Positions 51,484 to 60,093 are shown, numbered from the stretch's first letter. The stretch is DNA of 64,000 nucleotides from Flavobacterium pallidum (GCF_003097535.1 NZ_CP029187.1:992001-1056000), one strand, 5' to 3'. Notes: generated by a model from the sequence alone, not told the origin. Numbers and translations: made by a program.

Positions 51484-52806
51484 ATGACTATCGGAATTGA
51501 CGCGATGGCGTTTGATGTTGCCAAAATCCACCTGCCCATAAAAACATTGGCCGACGTGCGCGGCATTGAAGCCGGAAAACTTGAAAAAGGGCTGGGTTTG
51601 TTGAAGATGACTTTGCCCGACGCGCATCAGGATACTGTTGTTTTCGGGGCGAATGCACTGACGAAACTATTTTCCCAAAATCATATTGAACCAAAAAATA
51701 TTGCCCGTATTTATGTAGGCACCGAAAGTAGCATCGACAGTTCCAAACCGATAGCGTCGTTTTTGATTTCATTGATGGAGCAGCAATTCGGAGACAACAG
51801 TTTCGGCCATTGCGATGCGGTCGATTTTACATTCGCCTGTATCGGCGGGGTGGATGCGCTTCAGAATTGCCTTGACTTCATCCGATTAAATCCCGATAAG
51901 ACAGCTATTGTCGTGTGTTCGGATATTGCCAAATATGACCTGAATTCCACAGGAGAATATACCCAGGGCGCCGGTGCCGTTGCGATGCTCGTTTCGGCAA
52001 ACCCTAAAATCATCGCTTTCACAAACGAAACCGGCATTGACATCAAAGGCGTTTTTGATTTTTTCAAACCATACCGGACGATTCCCAAATCTGAAATTAC
52101 TGATAATGATTCGTGGTTCGGCAACCTCGAAGCCGAAATTGAAATCCACAAAGACCAGCCGGTTTTCGACGGGCAGTATTCAAACCAATGTTACACGGAC
52201 AGAACGCGTTCGGCGTATGGCAGGTTTAAGGATTTGAAAGGAACGACCGAAAATCTACTGAATTCCTGGCACAGCATCATCATGCATTTGCCTTATGCAT
52301 TCCAGGGAAGGCGGATGCTGCCTGAAATTTATGCGTTGGAAACGGGGCAGACGGATATTCCGGATTTAAAAGCCATCGCAAAATCTGCGGAATATGTTGA
52401 TTTCGTTACCCAAAAATTACAACCTGCTGAAAAAGCCTCGTCATTAATCGGAAACCTGTACACCGGTTCCATCTTTATGGGATTGCTTTCGACGCTTTGC
52501 CATTTTTATGAAACCGATGGCAAAATTTCAGGGACGACTTTTGGTTTTATGGCCTATGGAAGCGGGTCGAAGGCGAAGGTTTTTGAAGGCACAATACAAC
52601 CGGAATGGAAAACTTCCATTTCAAAGGTCCGGCTTTTTGAAACATTTGGTCAAAGCCATGAAATTGATTTCAAGACTTATGAAAAACTGCATAAGAAAGC
52701 GCAAAAACAAAGTATCCTTTCGCCAAAAAGCGAATGGGTTTTAGATCATATCGAAAAGGAAAACCCGAACCTTCTCGGCGCACGTTATTATAAGTGGATT
52801 CCGTAA
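51484..52806 (+). CDS. mvaS: Hydroxymethylglutaryl-CoA synthase
   Basis: A 440-residue thiolase-fold enzyme that condenses acetyl-CoA with acetoacetyl-CoA to HMG-CoA, the entry to the mevalonate isoprenoid pathway used by Flavobacteriaceae. Catalytic features include E81 (YVGTESSIDSSKP), nucleophile C119 (DFTFACIGGVDAL) and the TGEYTQGAGAVAML loop. The C-terminal HMGS domain contains GNLYTGSIFMGLLSTL and YGSGSKAKVFEG. Promoter near-match TAACTTTA (51455-51462) lies upstream. The next gene, a Crp/Fnr regulator, appears to have its own promoter. The symbol is by homology; a biosynthetic-cluster HMGS paralogue is less likely because no such cluster is present. Confidence 0.92.
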   Translation: MTIGIDAMAFDVAKIHLPIKTLADVRGIEAGKLEKGLGLLKMTLPDAHQDTVVFGANALTKLFSQNHIEPKNIARIYVGTESSIDSSKPIASFLISLMEQQFGDNSFGHCDAVDFTFACIGGVDALQNCLDFIRLNPDKTAIVVCSDIAKYDLNSTGEYTQGAGAVAMLVSANPKIIAFTNETGIDIKGVFDFFKPYRTIPKSEITDNDSWFGNLEAEIEIHKDQPVFDGQYSNQCYTDRTRSAYGRFKDLKGTTENLLNSWHSIIMHLPYAFQGRRMLPEIYALETGQTDIPDLKAIAKSAEYVDFVTQKLQPAEKASSLIGNLYTGSIFMGLLSTLCHFYETDGKISGTTFGFMAYGSGSKAKVFEGTIQPEWKTSISKVRLFETFGQSHEIDFKTYEKLHKKAQKQSILSPKSEWVLDHIEKENPNLLGARYYKWIP

Positions 52807-52820
52807 AACATAAAAATCCA

Positions 52821-52828
52821 TAGTTTTG
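52821..52828 (+). promoter_or_regulatory. Promoter -7 element abutting the Crp/Fnr gene start
   Basis: TAGTTTTG matches TAnnTTTG exactly and ends four bases before the ATG at 52833. This is the strongest case in the window for a leaderless transcript. Confidence 0.5.
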
Positions 52829-52832
52829 TGTT

Positions 52833-53420
52833 ATGGAAAAAAATGAAATTTCGGATTTTTTTTTAAATGCGCTGCTGCAATTTTCGGATGGCGCTTCCGC
52901 AGAAATGCTTTATTCCGCCACGACTGCCTTCTCGAAAATCCACCTCAAAAAAAATGAATCCCTCGTAAAAGAAGGCGGCATCTGCCCGTATTTCTGTTTT
53001 ATCGAAAGTGGGATTTTACAGCACGCCATTGAAATTTCCGGCAATGAAGTGACGACTTATCTTGCGTTACGACATTCCTTTACAAGTTCACTAAACAGTT
53101 TTCTTTTTCAAAAACCGTCCCGAAAAAGCATCAAAGCGATTTCAGATTGTACTTTATATGTCGCCGATTTAAAAACATTCAAGAACCTCATCGAAAATAA
53201 TCCCGCGTTCCATCAATACTATTACAACCTGATCGAAAAACAAATCTGCCTCATTGACGATTACCGCATTGATTTATTAACGATGACACCCGAAGAACGC
53301 TACACCAAACTCCTGCAAACAGAACCGAAATTACTTCAGGAAGTACCACTGCATTACCTTTCTTCGTTTCTCGGCATTTCGGACAGGCACATGAGCCGTA
53401 TCCGCAGAAACATAAAATAA
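52833..53420 (+). CDS. Crp/Fnr family transcriptional regulator
   Basis: A 195-residue regulator with an N-terminal cyclic-nucleotide-binding-like beta-barrel (about 25-125; KNESLVKEGGICPYFCFIESG is the conserved turn) and a C-terminal helix-turn-helix (about 150-195). The latter includes TPEERYTKLLQ and the recognition helix LSSFLGISDRHMSRIRRNI. The cAMP-contact motif RTA-type residues are not evident, so the ligand is uncertain. No Fnr-type cysteine cluster is present. It is a small stand-alone Bacteroidota-type Crp protein. A GCTTCCGCAGA copy (52893-52903) is in frame as Ala-Ser-Ala-Glu. Confidence 0.92.
   Translation: MEKNEISDFFLNALLQFSDGASAEMLYSATTAFSKIHLKKNESLVKEGGICPYFCFIESGILQHAIEISGNEVTTYLALRHSFTSSLNSFLFQKPSRKSIKAISDCTLYVADLKTFKNLIENNPAFHQYYYNLIEKQICLIDDYRIDLLTMTPEERYTKLLQTEPKLLQEVPLHYLSSFLGISDRHMSRIRRNIK
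52893..52903 (+). repeat. Copy of over-represented word GCTTCCGCAGA
   Basis: Exact word on the coding strand of the Crp/Fnr gene, in frame as Ala-Ser-Ala-Glu. Confidence 0.7.
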
Positions 53421-53546
53421 CGCCATTTGGCGGGTATTTGATTTTAGCGGATTCATTAGATTTGTAGTGCTTGATTTCTGCAGGAACTTCGCAACAAAAC
53501 ATATTTCTGGAAAAACTCAGGCACTAATTAACTAATAAACTCAAAA

Positions 53547-54839
53547 ATGAAATACCATCAAATCGACCGCAATCTTTTTATAAAGAACCGTGCCAAGTTT
53601 ACGGCACAGATGAAGCCAAACAGCGTGGCCGTCTTCAATTCAAATGACATTTATCCGGTGTCCGCCGATTCAACTTTGCCATTCGCACAGCACCGCGACA
53701 TTTTTTACCTTTCGGGTGTGGACCAGGAAGAAAGTATTTTGCTGCTTTTTCCCGATGCGCCTTTTGCTCACCAGAAAGAAATACTGTTCCTGAAAGAAAC
53801 CAGCGAGCACATCGCCATCTGGGAAGGCGAAAAGCTGACAAAAGAGCGTGCTTTCGAAGTTTCTGGAATCAAAACGGTGTACTGGCTGCAGGATTTCGAA
53901 AAGATATTGTTTGAAATCATGACCTATGCCGATACGATGTACATCAATACCAACGAGCATTACCGCCAGTCTGTGGAAACAGAAACCCGTGAAGCACGTT
54001 TCGTAAAATGGTGGAAGGACAAATATCCGGCGCATGCCGTGGCGAAAAGCAATCCGATCCTGCAAAGAATCCGCTCGGTAAAGGAAAGCGAGGAAATCGA
54101 TCTGATGCAAACGGCCTGTAATATCACCGAAAAAGGCTTCCGCAGATTATTGTCATTCGTAAAGCCAAATGTTACGGAATATGAAATCGAAGCCGAACTG
54201 ATCCACGAATTCGTCCGCAACCGTTCCAAAGGTTTTGCGTATACGCCGATCATCGCTTCGGGGAACAATGCGAATGTGCTGCATTACATTGAAAACAACC
54301 AGCAGTGTAAGGCAGGCGACCTGATTCTGTTGGATGTGGCAGCGGAATATGCGAATTATTCGAGCGATTTGTCGCGTACAATCCCTGTTTCAGGAAAATA
54401 CACCGAAAGGCAAAAAGCGGTTTATAATGCCGTTTTACGCGTAAAAAACGAAGCTACAAAAATGTTAGTTCCGGGAACGTTGTGGAAGCAATACCATGTT
54501 GAGGTGGGCAAACTGATGACATCAGAATTACTCGGTTTGAAACTCATCGATAAAGCCGATGTGCAAAATGAAAATCCGGAATGGCCGGCGTACAAGAAAT
54601 ATTTCATGCACGGGACTTCACATCATTTGGGGCTTGATACCCACGATTACGGCCTGTTGCACGAGCCGATGAAAGCCAATATGGTCTTTACCGTTGAGCC
54701 CGGCATTTACATCCCTGAGGAAGGTTTTGGGATACGTTTGGAAGACAATGTAGTGGTCCAGGAAAAAGGAGCACCGTTCAACCTGATGCGCAATATTCCT
54801 CTTGAGGCAGATGAGATTGAGTCGCTGATGAATAGTTAG
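53547..54839 (+). CDS. pepP: Aminopeptidase P (Xaa-Pro aminopeptidase)
   Basis: A 430-residue cytoplasmic M24B metallopeptidase that removes the N-terminal residue from X-Pro peptides. The N-terminal AMP_N domain begins NRAKFTAQMKPNSVAVF and includes QHRDIFYLSGVDQEES. The pita-bread catalytic domain has metal ligands in LLDVAAEYANYSSDLSRTIPV, HGTSHHLGLDTHD, FTVEPGIYIPE and GIRLEDNVVV. All key residues are present. It stands alone, with a terminator-like hairpin about 150 bases downstream. A GCTTCCGCAGA copy (54136-54146) is here read in a different frame (Gly-Phe-Arg-Arg). Confidence 0.95.
   Translation: MKYHQIDRNLFIKNRAKFTAQMKPNSVAVFNSNDIYPVSADSTLPFAQHRDIFYLSGVDQEESILLLFPDAPFAHQKEILFLKETSEHIAIWEGEKLTKERAFEVSGIKTVYWLQDFEKILFEIMTYADTMYINTNEHYRQSVETETREARFVKWWKDKYPAHAVAKSNPILQRIRSVKESEEIDLMQTACNITEKGFRRLLSFVKPNVTEYEIEAELIHEFVRNRSKGFAYTPIIASGNNANVLHYIENNQQCKAGDLILLDVAAEYANYSSDLSRTIPVSGKYTERQKAVYNAVLRVKNEATKMLVPGTLWKQYHVEVGKLMTSELLGLKLIDKADVQNENPEWPAYKKYFMHGTSHHLGLDTHDYGLLHEPMKANMVFTVEPGIYIPEEGFGIRLEDNVVVQEKGAPFNLMRNIPLEADEIESLMNS
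54136..54146 (+). repeat. Copy of over-represented word GCTTCCGCAGA (alternative frame)
   Basis: Exact word on the coding strand of pepP but in another frame (Gly-Phe-Arg-Arg). This argues that the word, not the Ala-Ser-Ala-Glu peptide, is what recurs. Confidence 0.7.
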
Positions 54840-54944
54840 CCGCAGTGTGCAGTCTCAGCAGGCAGTAAAGAACGGTTCGTTGATACGGGACATTATGATT
54901 TCAAAAGAAATTGCTTGAATAGCAAAAATTGTCAGAAAATTTTT

Positions 54945-55016
54945 TAGATTTGTCCGATTTAGATTTTAAGATAAATAGTTTTTGAGAAACGGTTTGCCTC
55001 GGCAGGCCGTTTTTTG
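54945..55016 (+). ncRNA. Candidate small RNA (promoter-like element followed by a terminator)
   Basis: A perfect -7 match, TAGATTTG (54945-54952), is followed after about 35 bases by a stem (AACGG..TTGCC against GGCAGG..CCGTT) and a T-rich tract. That would give a transcript of about 55-60 bases, too short for a protein. Alternatively the hairpin is only the distal terminator of pepP. There is no well-spaced -33 TTG. Confidence 0.3.
54988..55016 (+). terminator. Terminator-like hairpin downstream of pepP
   Basis: AACGG-TTTGCC pairs with GGCAGG-CCGTT and is followed by six T residues, about 150 bases past the pepP stop. Confidence 0.65.
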
Positions 55017-55212
55017 TTTGGTTTGTTTCTTTGTGTGCTTACCCATTTGCCGTAACTTTTTACTTACATAAAGTTGCATTTACCGCAAACTTTTCTCCGT
55101 TTACCTCATTAATTTTCAGCGCTTTCCCATTTGCCTTTCCTTTGTCTCACTTTTAAAAAGCACATGCTGATAAAAGTAATTTCGTGATTTTAAGGTTTTT
55201 TTGGTTAGGTAC

Positions 55213-55240
55213 ACCCCGCTTCCCGGCGGGGTTTACTTTT
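55213..55240 (+). terminator. GC-rich hairpin upstream of pgk
   Basis: ACCCCGC pairs with GCGGGGT around a six-base loop, followed by an interrupted T-rich tail. It could be a weak terminator or part of a structured spacer. Confidence 0.4.
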
Positions 55241-55302
55241 AAAATTTCCCTTAACGTCTTCGGACTGAAATCCCTTCAGGACTCCGATTTAGCGAAAAAA
55301 CC

Positions 55303-55310
55303 TATATTTG
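55303..55310 (+). promoter_or_regulatory. Promoter -7 element of pgk
   Basis: TATATTTG fits TAnnTTTG, 37 bases before the pgk ATG. Confidence 0.5.
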
Positions 55311-55347
55311 TGGCGTCTTTAAAAATTTAAATAAACGATTATTGCCC

Positions 55348-56535
55348 ATGAAAACCCTGAACGACATCAATTTCAAGAATAAGCAAGCATTAATCCGTGT
55401 GGATTTCAACGTGCCATTGGATGAGCATTTCAATGTAACCGACGATACCCGCATCGAAGCCGCCAAACCCACCATCGACAAGATCCTTGCTGAGGGCGGA
55501 AGTGTAATCCTGATGTCGCATTTAGGCAGGCCAAAAGGCGCTGAAGGGAAATATTCGTTGAGGCATATTGTAAAAAAGACTTCCGAAATCCTTGGTGTTG
55601 AAGTCAAATTCGCAGAAGACTGTATCGGTGATAAAGCAAAATCAGCAGCTGATGCCTTACAGCCAGGAGAGGTACTTATGCTTGAAAACCTGCGTTTCCA
55701 TAAGGAAGAGGAAGCAGGAGATACCGCTTTCGCCAAAGAATTGGCATCACTTGGAGATGTTTACGTAAATGACGCTTTCGGAACCGCGCACCGAGCACAT
55801 GCCTCGACGACTATTATTGCACAGTTTTTTCCAAATGACAAATGCTTCGGAGCTTTACTGGCAAAGGAAATCGAAAGCCTTAATAAAGTCCTGAAGGATT
55901 CGGAGAAGCCCGTGACAGCTGTTTTAGGAGGCAGTAAGGTGTCTTCAAAAATTACCGTTATTGAAAATATACTTGATAAAGTGGACCATATGATTATCGG
56001 AGGAGGCATGACCTTTACCTTCATAAAAGCGATGGGCGGAAAAATCGGGAATTCGATCTGTGAAGACGATAAACAGGCACTGGCGTTAGAGATTTTGGAA
56101 AAAGCCAAAGCCAAAAATGTTCAGGTCCACCTTCCTGTTGATGTGGTTGCCGCAGATGCTTTTTCAAAAGATGCCAATACAAAAATCACTGATGTAAGGG
56201 AGATTCCTGATGGATGGCAAGGCTTAGACGCCGGACCAAAATCATTGGAAAACTTTAGAAAGGTAATCCTTGAGTCAAAGACCATCCTTTGGAATGGACC
56301 GCTGGGTGTTTTCGAAATGGAACCTTTTGCAAAAGGTACTATCGAATTGGGCAATTATATCGATGAAGCGACACAAAAAGGTGCATTTTCGCTCGTTGGC
56401 GGCGGTGATTCGGTTGCGGCAGTAAAACAGTTCGGATTGGAACCAAAAATGAGTTACGTTTCTACGGGAGGCGGCGCCATGCTTGAGATGCTTGAAGGAA
56501 AAACATTGCCGGGAATTGCCGCCATACAGGATTAA
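55348..56535 (+). CDS. pgk: Phosphoglycerate kinase
   Basis: A 395-residue glycolytic enzyme that transfers phosphate from 1,3-bisphosphoglycerate to ADP. The start is the ATG at 55348 ([25 protein letters not shown]); a TTG two codons earlier is less likely. Diagnostic motifs include [61 protein letters not shown] ([12 protein letters not shown]) and the C-terminal [13 protein letters not shown] and [18 protein letters not shown]. Length and motifs show an intact enzyme. Monocistronic with its own promoter. Confidence 0.98.
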   Translation: MKTLNDINFKNKQALIRVDFNVPLDEHFNVTDDTRIEAAKPTIDKILAEGGSVILMSHLGRPKGAEGKYSLRHIVKKTSEILGVEVKFAEDCIGDKAKSAADALQPGEVLMLENLRFHKEEEAGDTAFAKELASLGDVYVNDAFGTAHRAHASTTIIAQFFPNDKCFGALLAKEIESLNKVLKDSEKPVTAVLGGSKVSSKITVIENILDKVDHMIIGGGMTFTFIKAMGGKIGNSICEDDKQALALEILEKAKAKNVQVHLPVDVVAADAFSKDANTKITDVREIPDGWQGLDAGPKSLENFRKVILESKTILWNGPLGVFEMEPFAKGTIELGNYIDEATQKGAFSLVGGGDSVAAVKQFGLEPKMSYVSTGGGAMLEMLEGKTLPGIAAIQD

Positions 56536-56742
56536 ACAACTATTAATTAACAATATTTCACATAATTTTAAGTTATAGAATACGGAAACTTTGTTATAAG
56601 ATTACTATGTTTGCATTATGCAATGGTTTGAAATATAGCATTTTGCCGTTACAAGTTCTTTAACAGGACATTAAATGAACACGAATTGAAAAGTCTTTGG
56701 CCCCCCATGACCCCTTCTTGCAAAGACGATAAAAACGTAAAT

Positions 56743-58740
56743 ATGAATATAAAAAACATCACCTTATCTGCACTTTTGTTGATTTCGGGAACCATTTTTG
56801 CCCAGGATTCGACCAAAACTGCAGCTAATCTGCTGAAACCTGAAATTAAGATTTCCTATTTAGATTCTATTAAATCCACATTCCGCCGGGATGCTGTAGC
56901 TTCCTGTGTAGACAGCCTTTGGATGAAGGAATTGACGAACCTCGATTTGTTCGATAACCTTTCAGCAGACATTAAAAGCATCAACCTGGACCAAAAGGTA
57001 GATTACGAATTGCCAACGGAACTCCTGAAAGCCCGCCTTAAGGAAATGGATGCTAAGTCGCCGTTCAACATTGAATGGAATCAGGGATTGGAAAACATCA
57101 TCAAGTCGTTCCTTAAGAACAGGAAAAAATCATACGAAAGGCTCATGGCCATTTCAGAATATTATTTCCCGATGTTCGAGGAATCTTTGGCTAGGCAGAA
57201 TGTGCCTTTGGAAATCAAATACCTGGCCATCGTAGAATCGGCGTTGAACCCGAAAGCCGTATCAAGGGTAGGCGCTACCGGGCTTTGGCAATTCATGTAC
57301 CAAACCGGGAAACAATACAACCTGAACATCGATTCTTATGTTGACGAACGCAGCGATCCGCAAAAGGCGAGTGATGCCGCAGCGCAATACATGAGCAATA
57401 TGTATAAGATTTTTGGGGACTGGGATTTGGTTTTGGCCTCGTATAATTCAGGACCGGGTAATGTCGCGAAAGCAATCCGTCGATCCGGTGGGCAACAGAA
57501 TTTCTGGAATATCCGCAAAAACCTGCCAAAAGAAACACAAGGATACGTTCCGGCTTTCCTGGCAACGATGTACATTTATACCTATCACAAAGAGCATGGC
57601 ATCGTTCCGAACCGCGCCATCATCAAGCATTTCGCGACCGATACGATCATGATCAGGCAGCAGGTTTCGTTCAAGCAGCTTTCGGATTTGCTTGACGTGC
57701 CGGTAGCGCAGTTGCAGTTGCTGAATCCGTCATACAAGATGAATGTGATTCCTTATTATAATAATGTGCCGCATTACCTGAGATTGCCTTCTGAAAAGAT
57801 TGCGATGTTTGCTTCAAATGAAGATAAGGTTTATGCTTATGTAACGCATGAAAATGAAAAAAGGGAAAGGCCTTACGAGCGCATCCGCCTGAATACTGCC
57901 AAGGATTCAACGGCAATAGCTTCCACAGATTCAGTAATTACATCCAGGTCAAGGACAAAATTCCATACGGTAAGGCGTGGCGACAACCTGAGTGAAATTG
58001 CATCTAAATATGGCGTGTCAATCGCTGAAATCAAACGTTGGAATAAACTTAAGAGCAATAGTGCGCCTTTAGGACGAAAACTGAAGATTGTTTTTTCAGA
58101 GGAAAGCAACAATATCGCAGTAAATCCGAAGAAGAATATTCCTGTAAAAGAAGAAAAAACAACGCCTTTGAAAGAAGCGAAGGCTACTGAAGTTGCTGAA
58201 GCTGCACCAGAATTTTATACGGTGCAAAAGGGTGACAATTTGAGCTCAATTGCTAAAAAATATGGTGTTTCGATTACTGATCTGAAGGAGTGGAACAACA
58301 TGGAAGATACCAACGTGCTTTTGGATACCAAACTCAAAATCAACAAGGCAAAAGTAAATGTCGAGGAATTGAAGGAAGAAACAGCTGCTTTGACAACGAC
58401 TTATTATGTAGTTCAGAAAGGCGACAATCTTGGTGCAATCGCTAAAAAACAAGGCGTGACCGTGGCCCAGATCCAGGAGTGGAACAACATGGAAGACAGT
58501 AATGTACAACTGGGTGCCAAGCTGACCATTATGAAAGCCGCTTCCGCAGAAAACCAGATTGCTGCAAGAGTGAAAAAAGACAATGCCGAAAAGCAACAGC
58601 ATTATTTAGTAAAAAAAGGCGATTCGCTTTTCACGATTGCACAGAAATATCCTGGCGTAACGGTTTCGGATATTAAAAAGTGGAACGGCATCAGCAGCAA
58701 TAATCTAAAGCCGGGAATGAAGCTGAAAATCAACGGTTAA
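56743..58740 (+). CDS. Lytic transglycosylase with four LysM domains (MltD-like)
   Basis: A 665-residue exported murein hydrolase. The ATG at 56743 starts the signal peptide MNIKNITLSALLLISGTIFAQ. The GH23 SLT domain (about 150-290) has the catalytic glutamate in YLAIVESALNPKAVSR and the motifs GATGLWQFM and ASYNSGPGNVAKAI. Four C-terminal LysM modules (each with a HTVRRGDNL- or VQKGDNL-type start and a ..IKRWN or IQEWNN core) bind glycan strands. It cleaves peptidoglycan to 1,6-anhydro products. The leader may form a small hairpin (GTCTTTG 56693-56699 with CAAAGAC 56721-56727). A GCTTCCGCAGA copy is at 58540-58550. Confidence 0.94.
   Translation: MNIKNITLSALLLISGTIFAQDSTKTAANLLKPEIKISYLDSIKSTFRRDAVASCVDSLWMKELTNLDLFDNLSADIKSINLDQKVDYELPTELLKARLKEMDAKSPFNIEWNQGLENIIKSFLKNRKKSYERLMAISEYYFPMFEESLARQNVPLEIKYLAIVESALNPKAVSRVGATGLWQFMYQTGKQYNLNIDSYVDERSDPQKASDAAAQYMSNMYKIFGDWDLVLASYNSGPGNVAKAIRRSGGQQNFWNIRKNLPKETQGYVPAFLATMYIYTYHKEHGIVPNRAIIKHFATDTIMIRQQVSFKQLSDLLDVPVAQLQLLNPSYKMNVIPYYNNVPHYLRLPSEKIAMFASNEDKVYAYVTHENEKRERPYERIRLNTAKDSTAIASTDSVITSRSRTKFHTVRRGDNLSEIASKYGVSIAEIKRWNKLKSNSAPLGRKLKIVFSEESNNIAVNPKKNIPVKEEKTTPLKEAKATEVAEAAPEFYTVQKGDNLSSIAKKYGVSITDLKEWNNMEDTNVLLDTKLKINKAKVNVEELKEETAALTTTYYVVQKGDNLGAIAKKQGVTVAQIQEWNNMEDSNVQLGAKLTIMKAASAENQIAARVKKDNAEKQQHYLVKKGDSLFTIAQKYPGVTVSDIKKWNGISSNNLKPGMKLKING
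58540..58550 (+). repeat. Copy of over-represented word GCTTCCGCAGA
   Basis: Exact word on the coding strand of the transglycosylase gene, in frame as Ala-Ser-Ala-Glu, in the linker between LysM 3 and LysM 4. Confidence 0.7.
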
Positions 58741-58762
58741 TTCATTTTAAAATATTTTATAG

Positions 58763-58794
58763 CCCTGGTAAAGTCGATTTATCAGGGTTTTTTT
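58763..58794 (+). terminator. Terminator of the LysM transglycosylase gene
   Basis: CCCTGGTAAA pairs with TTTATCAGGG (one G-T wobble) and is followed by seven T residues, 22 bases past the stop. Confidence 0.9.
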
Positions 58795-58807
58795 ATTTAT
58801 TTGTTTT

Positions 58808-59254
58808 ATGGAATTACAATTTAAGATCAGTGCTTTCGACGACCTTTCGGTTTCTGAATTATATCAGATCTTACACCTTCGCGAATCCGTTTTTATCATC
58901 GAGCAGGATTGCATTTACCAGGATTTGGATCATAAAGATCAAAAAGCGCTGCATGTCATTGGGAAATGCGATGGGATGGTTGTGGCGTATTCGCGTTTAT
59001 TCAAACCCGGTGATTACTTTGAAAACGCGTCCATCGGGCGTGTCGTGATTGATGCTGGTTTTCGTGACAGGAAATGGGGTTATCCGCTGATGCACACTTC
59101 GATTGATGGCATACTGCAACATTTTGGCGAAAGCCGGATAGAAATCTCTGCGCAGTTATACCTCAAAAAATTCTATGAAAATAACGGATTTCATGCCATA
59201 AGCGACACTTATCTGGAAGACGATATTCCGCACATCAGGATGCTGCGGGATTAA
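58808..59254 (+). CDS. GNAT N-acetyltransferase, ElaA type
   Basis: A 148-residue GNAT-fold enzyme of the ElaA branch. The opening LSVSELYQILHLRESVFIIEQDCIYQDLDHKDQKALH is the ElaA signature. The acetyl-CoA-binding region is IGRVVIDAGFRDRKWGYPLM, and the C-terminus has EISAQLYLKKFYENNGF. The substrate is unknown. It lies just after the transglycosylase terminator. Its stop overlaps the stop of the convergent OmpA gene by four bases (TTAA). Confidence 0.92.
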   Translation: MELQFKISAFDDLSVSELYQILHLRESVFIIEQDCIYQDLDHKDQKALHVIGKCDGMVVAYSRLFKPGDYFENASIGRVVIDAGFRDRKWGYPLMHTSIDGILQHFGESRIEISAQLYLKKFYENNGFHAISDTYLEDDIPHIRMLRD

Positions 59255-60093
59255 AGCTGTGTGATGACGATTTCAACCCTTTTGTTGAATTTCTCCGCTA
59301 CATCCGTCCTTGGGAACTGGCGCCCGAAACCTTTGTAAAGCATGCGCGACTTATCAATGCCTTTTTCAATGAAGTAATCATAGATCCTTTTGGCACGGTC
59401 TTCAGAAAGGTTGTTTTTTCCCGTATAGATGTTACGTGCATCGCGAAAGGATTTCGAAATACAGCATACATGGCCGTGGATTTCAAATTTCATTTCAGGG
59501 TTTGCCTTGAAATATTGTACGTATTTCTCCAGCTCTGCTTCGCATGCCTCAGCGTTTTCAAAAACGGTCGTACTGGCTATAAAAACCAGTTGGCGTAAAA
59601 TAAATTTGTCGCCTTTGGCCAGATTTTCACCAGGCATTTTATAGCCTTCGAACAAGTCGACATCGGCAGGTTTTTTTACCGTCGGTGTTTCGGTTTTTGG
59701 ATTTGGAGTATAGGAAACCAAAACCGAAACCTTTCTGTTTTGTTGCCTTTGAATGTTTGCTTCGCGATCACCTGCGAGCTGGATTTCGCCTTTTCCGCTG
59801 ATGCTTATATTATCTTTATCAGACAAGGAACGGATGTACGCTGCGGTGGATTGCGCCCTTTTCACCGATAAAGCCTGGTTGTCATTTTCAGCACCAATAT
59901 CGTCACAAAAACCTTTGATCGCGATGGAATGTACGGTAATCGAATCATTGACAAAAAAAGTGTCCAGCAGGGCAACGCCGTTTGGTGCAAGCGAATAACT
60001 TCCGGAATCGAAATACAACAGGATTTCTTTCTGCTGTTGGGCAGATACTGCGGCTATGAAAAAAAGTGCAGCGGAAACGAAATAACTACGCAT
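59251..60093 (-). CDS. OmpA-family protein with two OmpA-like halves (paralogue 1)
   Basis: A 280-residue exported protein: signal peptide (MRSYFVSAALFFIAAVSAQ), then two OmpA-like domains. The first (about 23-125) shows LYFDSGSYSLAPNGVALLDTFF, IKGFCDDIGAENDNQALS and RQQNRKVSVLVS. The second (about 160-280) has the MKFEIHGHVCCISKS region, LSEDRAKRIYDYFIEKGIDKSRMLYKGFG and FNKRVEIVITQL. OmpA-like domains normally bind peptidoglycan. The paired cysteines in HGHVCC are shared with the neighbouring paralogue. The gene shares its start with the previous gene's stop by a one-base overlap, in an operon with the S41 protease. Confidence 0.85.
   Translation of the reverse strand: MRSYFVSAALFFIAAVSAQQQKEILLYFDSGSYSLAPNGVALLDTFFVNDSITVHSIAIKGFCDDIGAENDNQALSVKRAQSTAAYIRSLSDKDNISISGKGEIQLAGDREANIQRQQNRKVSVLVSYTPNPKTETPTVKKPADVDLFEGYKMPGENLAKGDKFILRQLVFIASTTVFENAEACEAELEKYVQYFKANPEMKFEIHGHVCCISKSFRDARNIYTGKNNLSEDRAKRIYDYFIEKGIDKSRMLYKGFGRQFPRTDVAEKFNKRVEIVITQL

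Larger units (their letters stand above)
54840..55347. other. Long intergenic region between pepP and pgk
   Basis: About 508 bases without a gene. In order it holds an orphan promoter-like TAGATTTG (54945-54952), a terminator-like hairpin (54988-55016) and a pyrimidine-rich stretch with two near-identical units, CTTACCCATTTGCC (55038-55051) and CTTTCCCATTTGCC (55122-55135). A GC-rich hairpin (55213-55232), a small ATCCC-loop hairpin (near 55266-55285) and the pgk promoter (55303-55310) follow. On the minus strand near 55060-55145 there is a short start-less open stretch that could be a decayed gene remnant. Confidence 0.6.

Noticed and set aside
51198..51500. Plus-strand open frame spanning the ChaN-like gene start and the mvaS spacer
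   Set aside because: It overlaps two well-supported genes and has no recognisable protein character.
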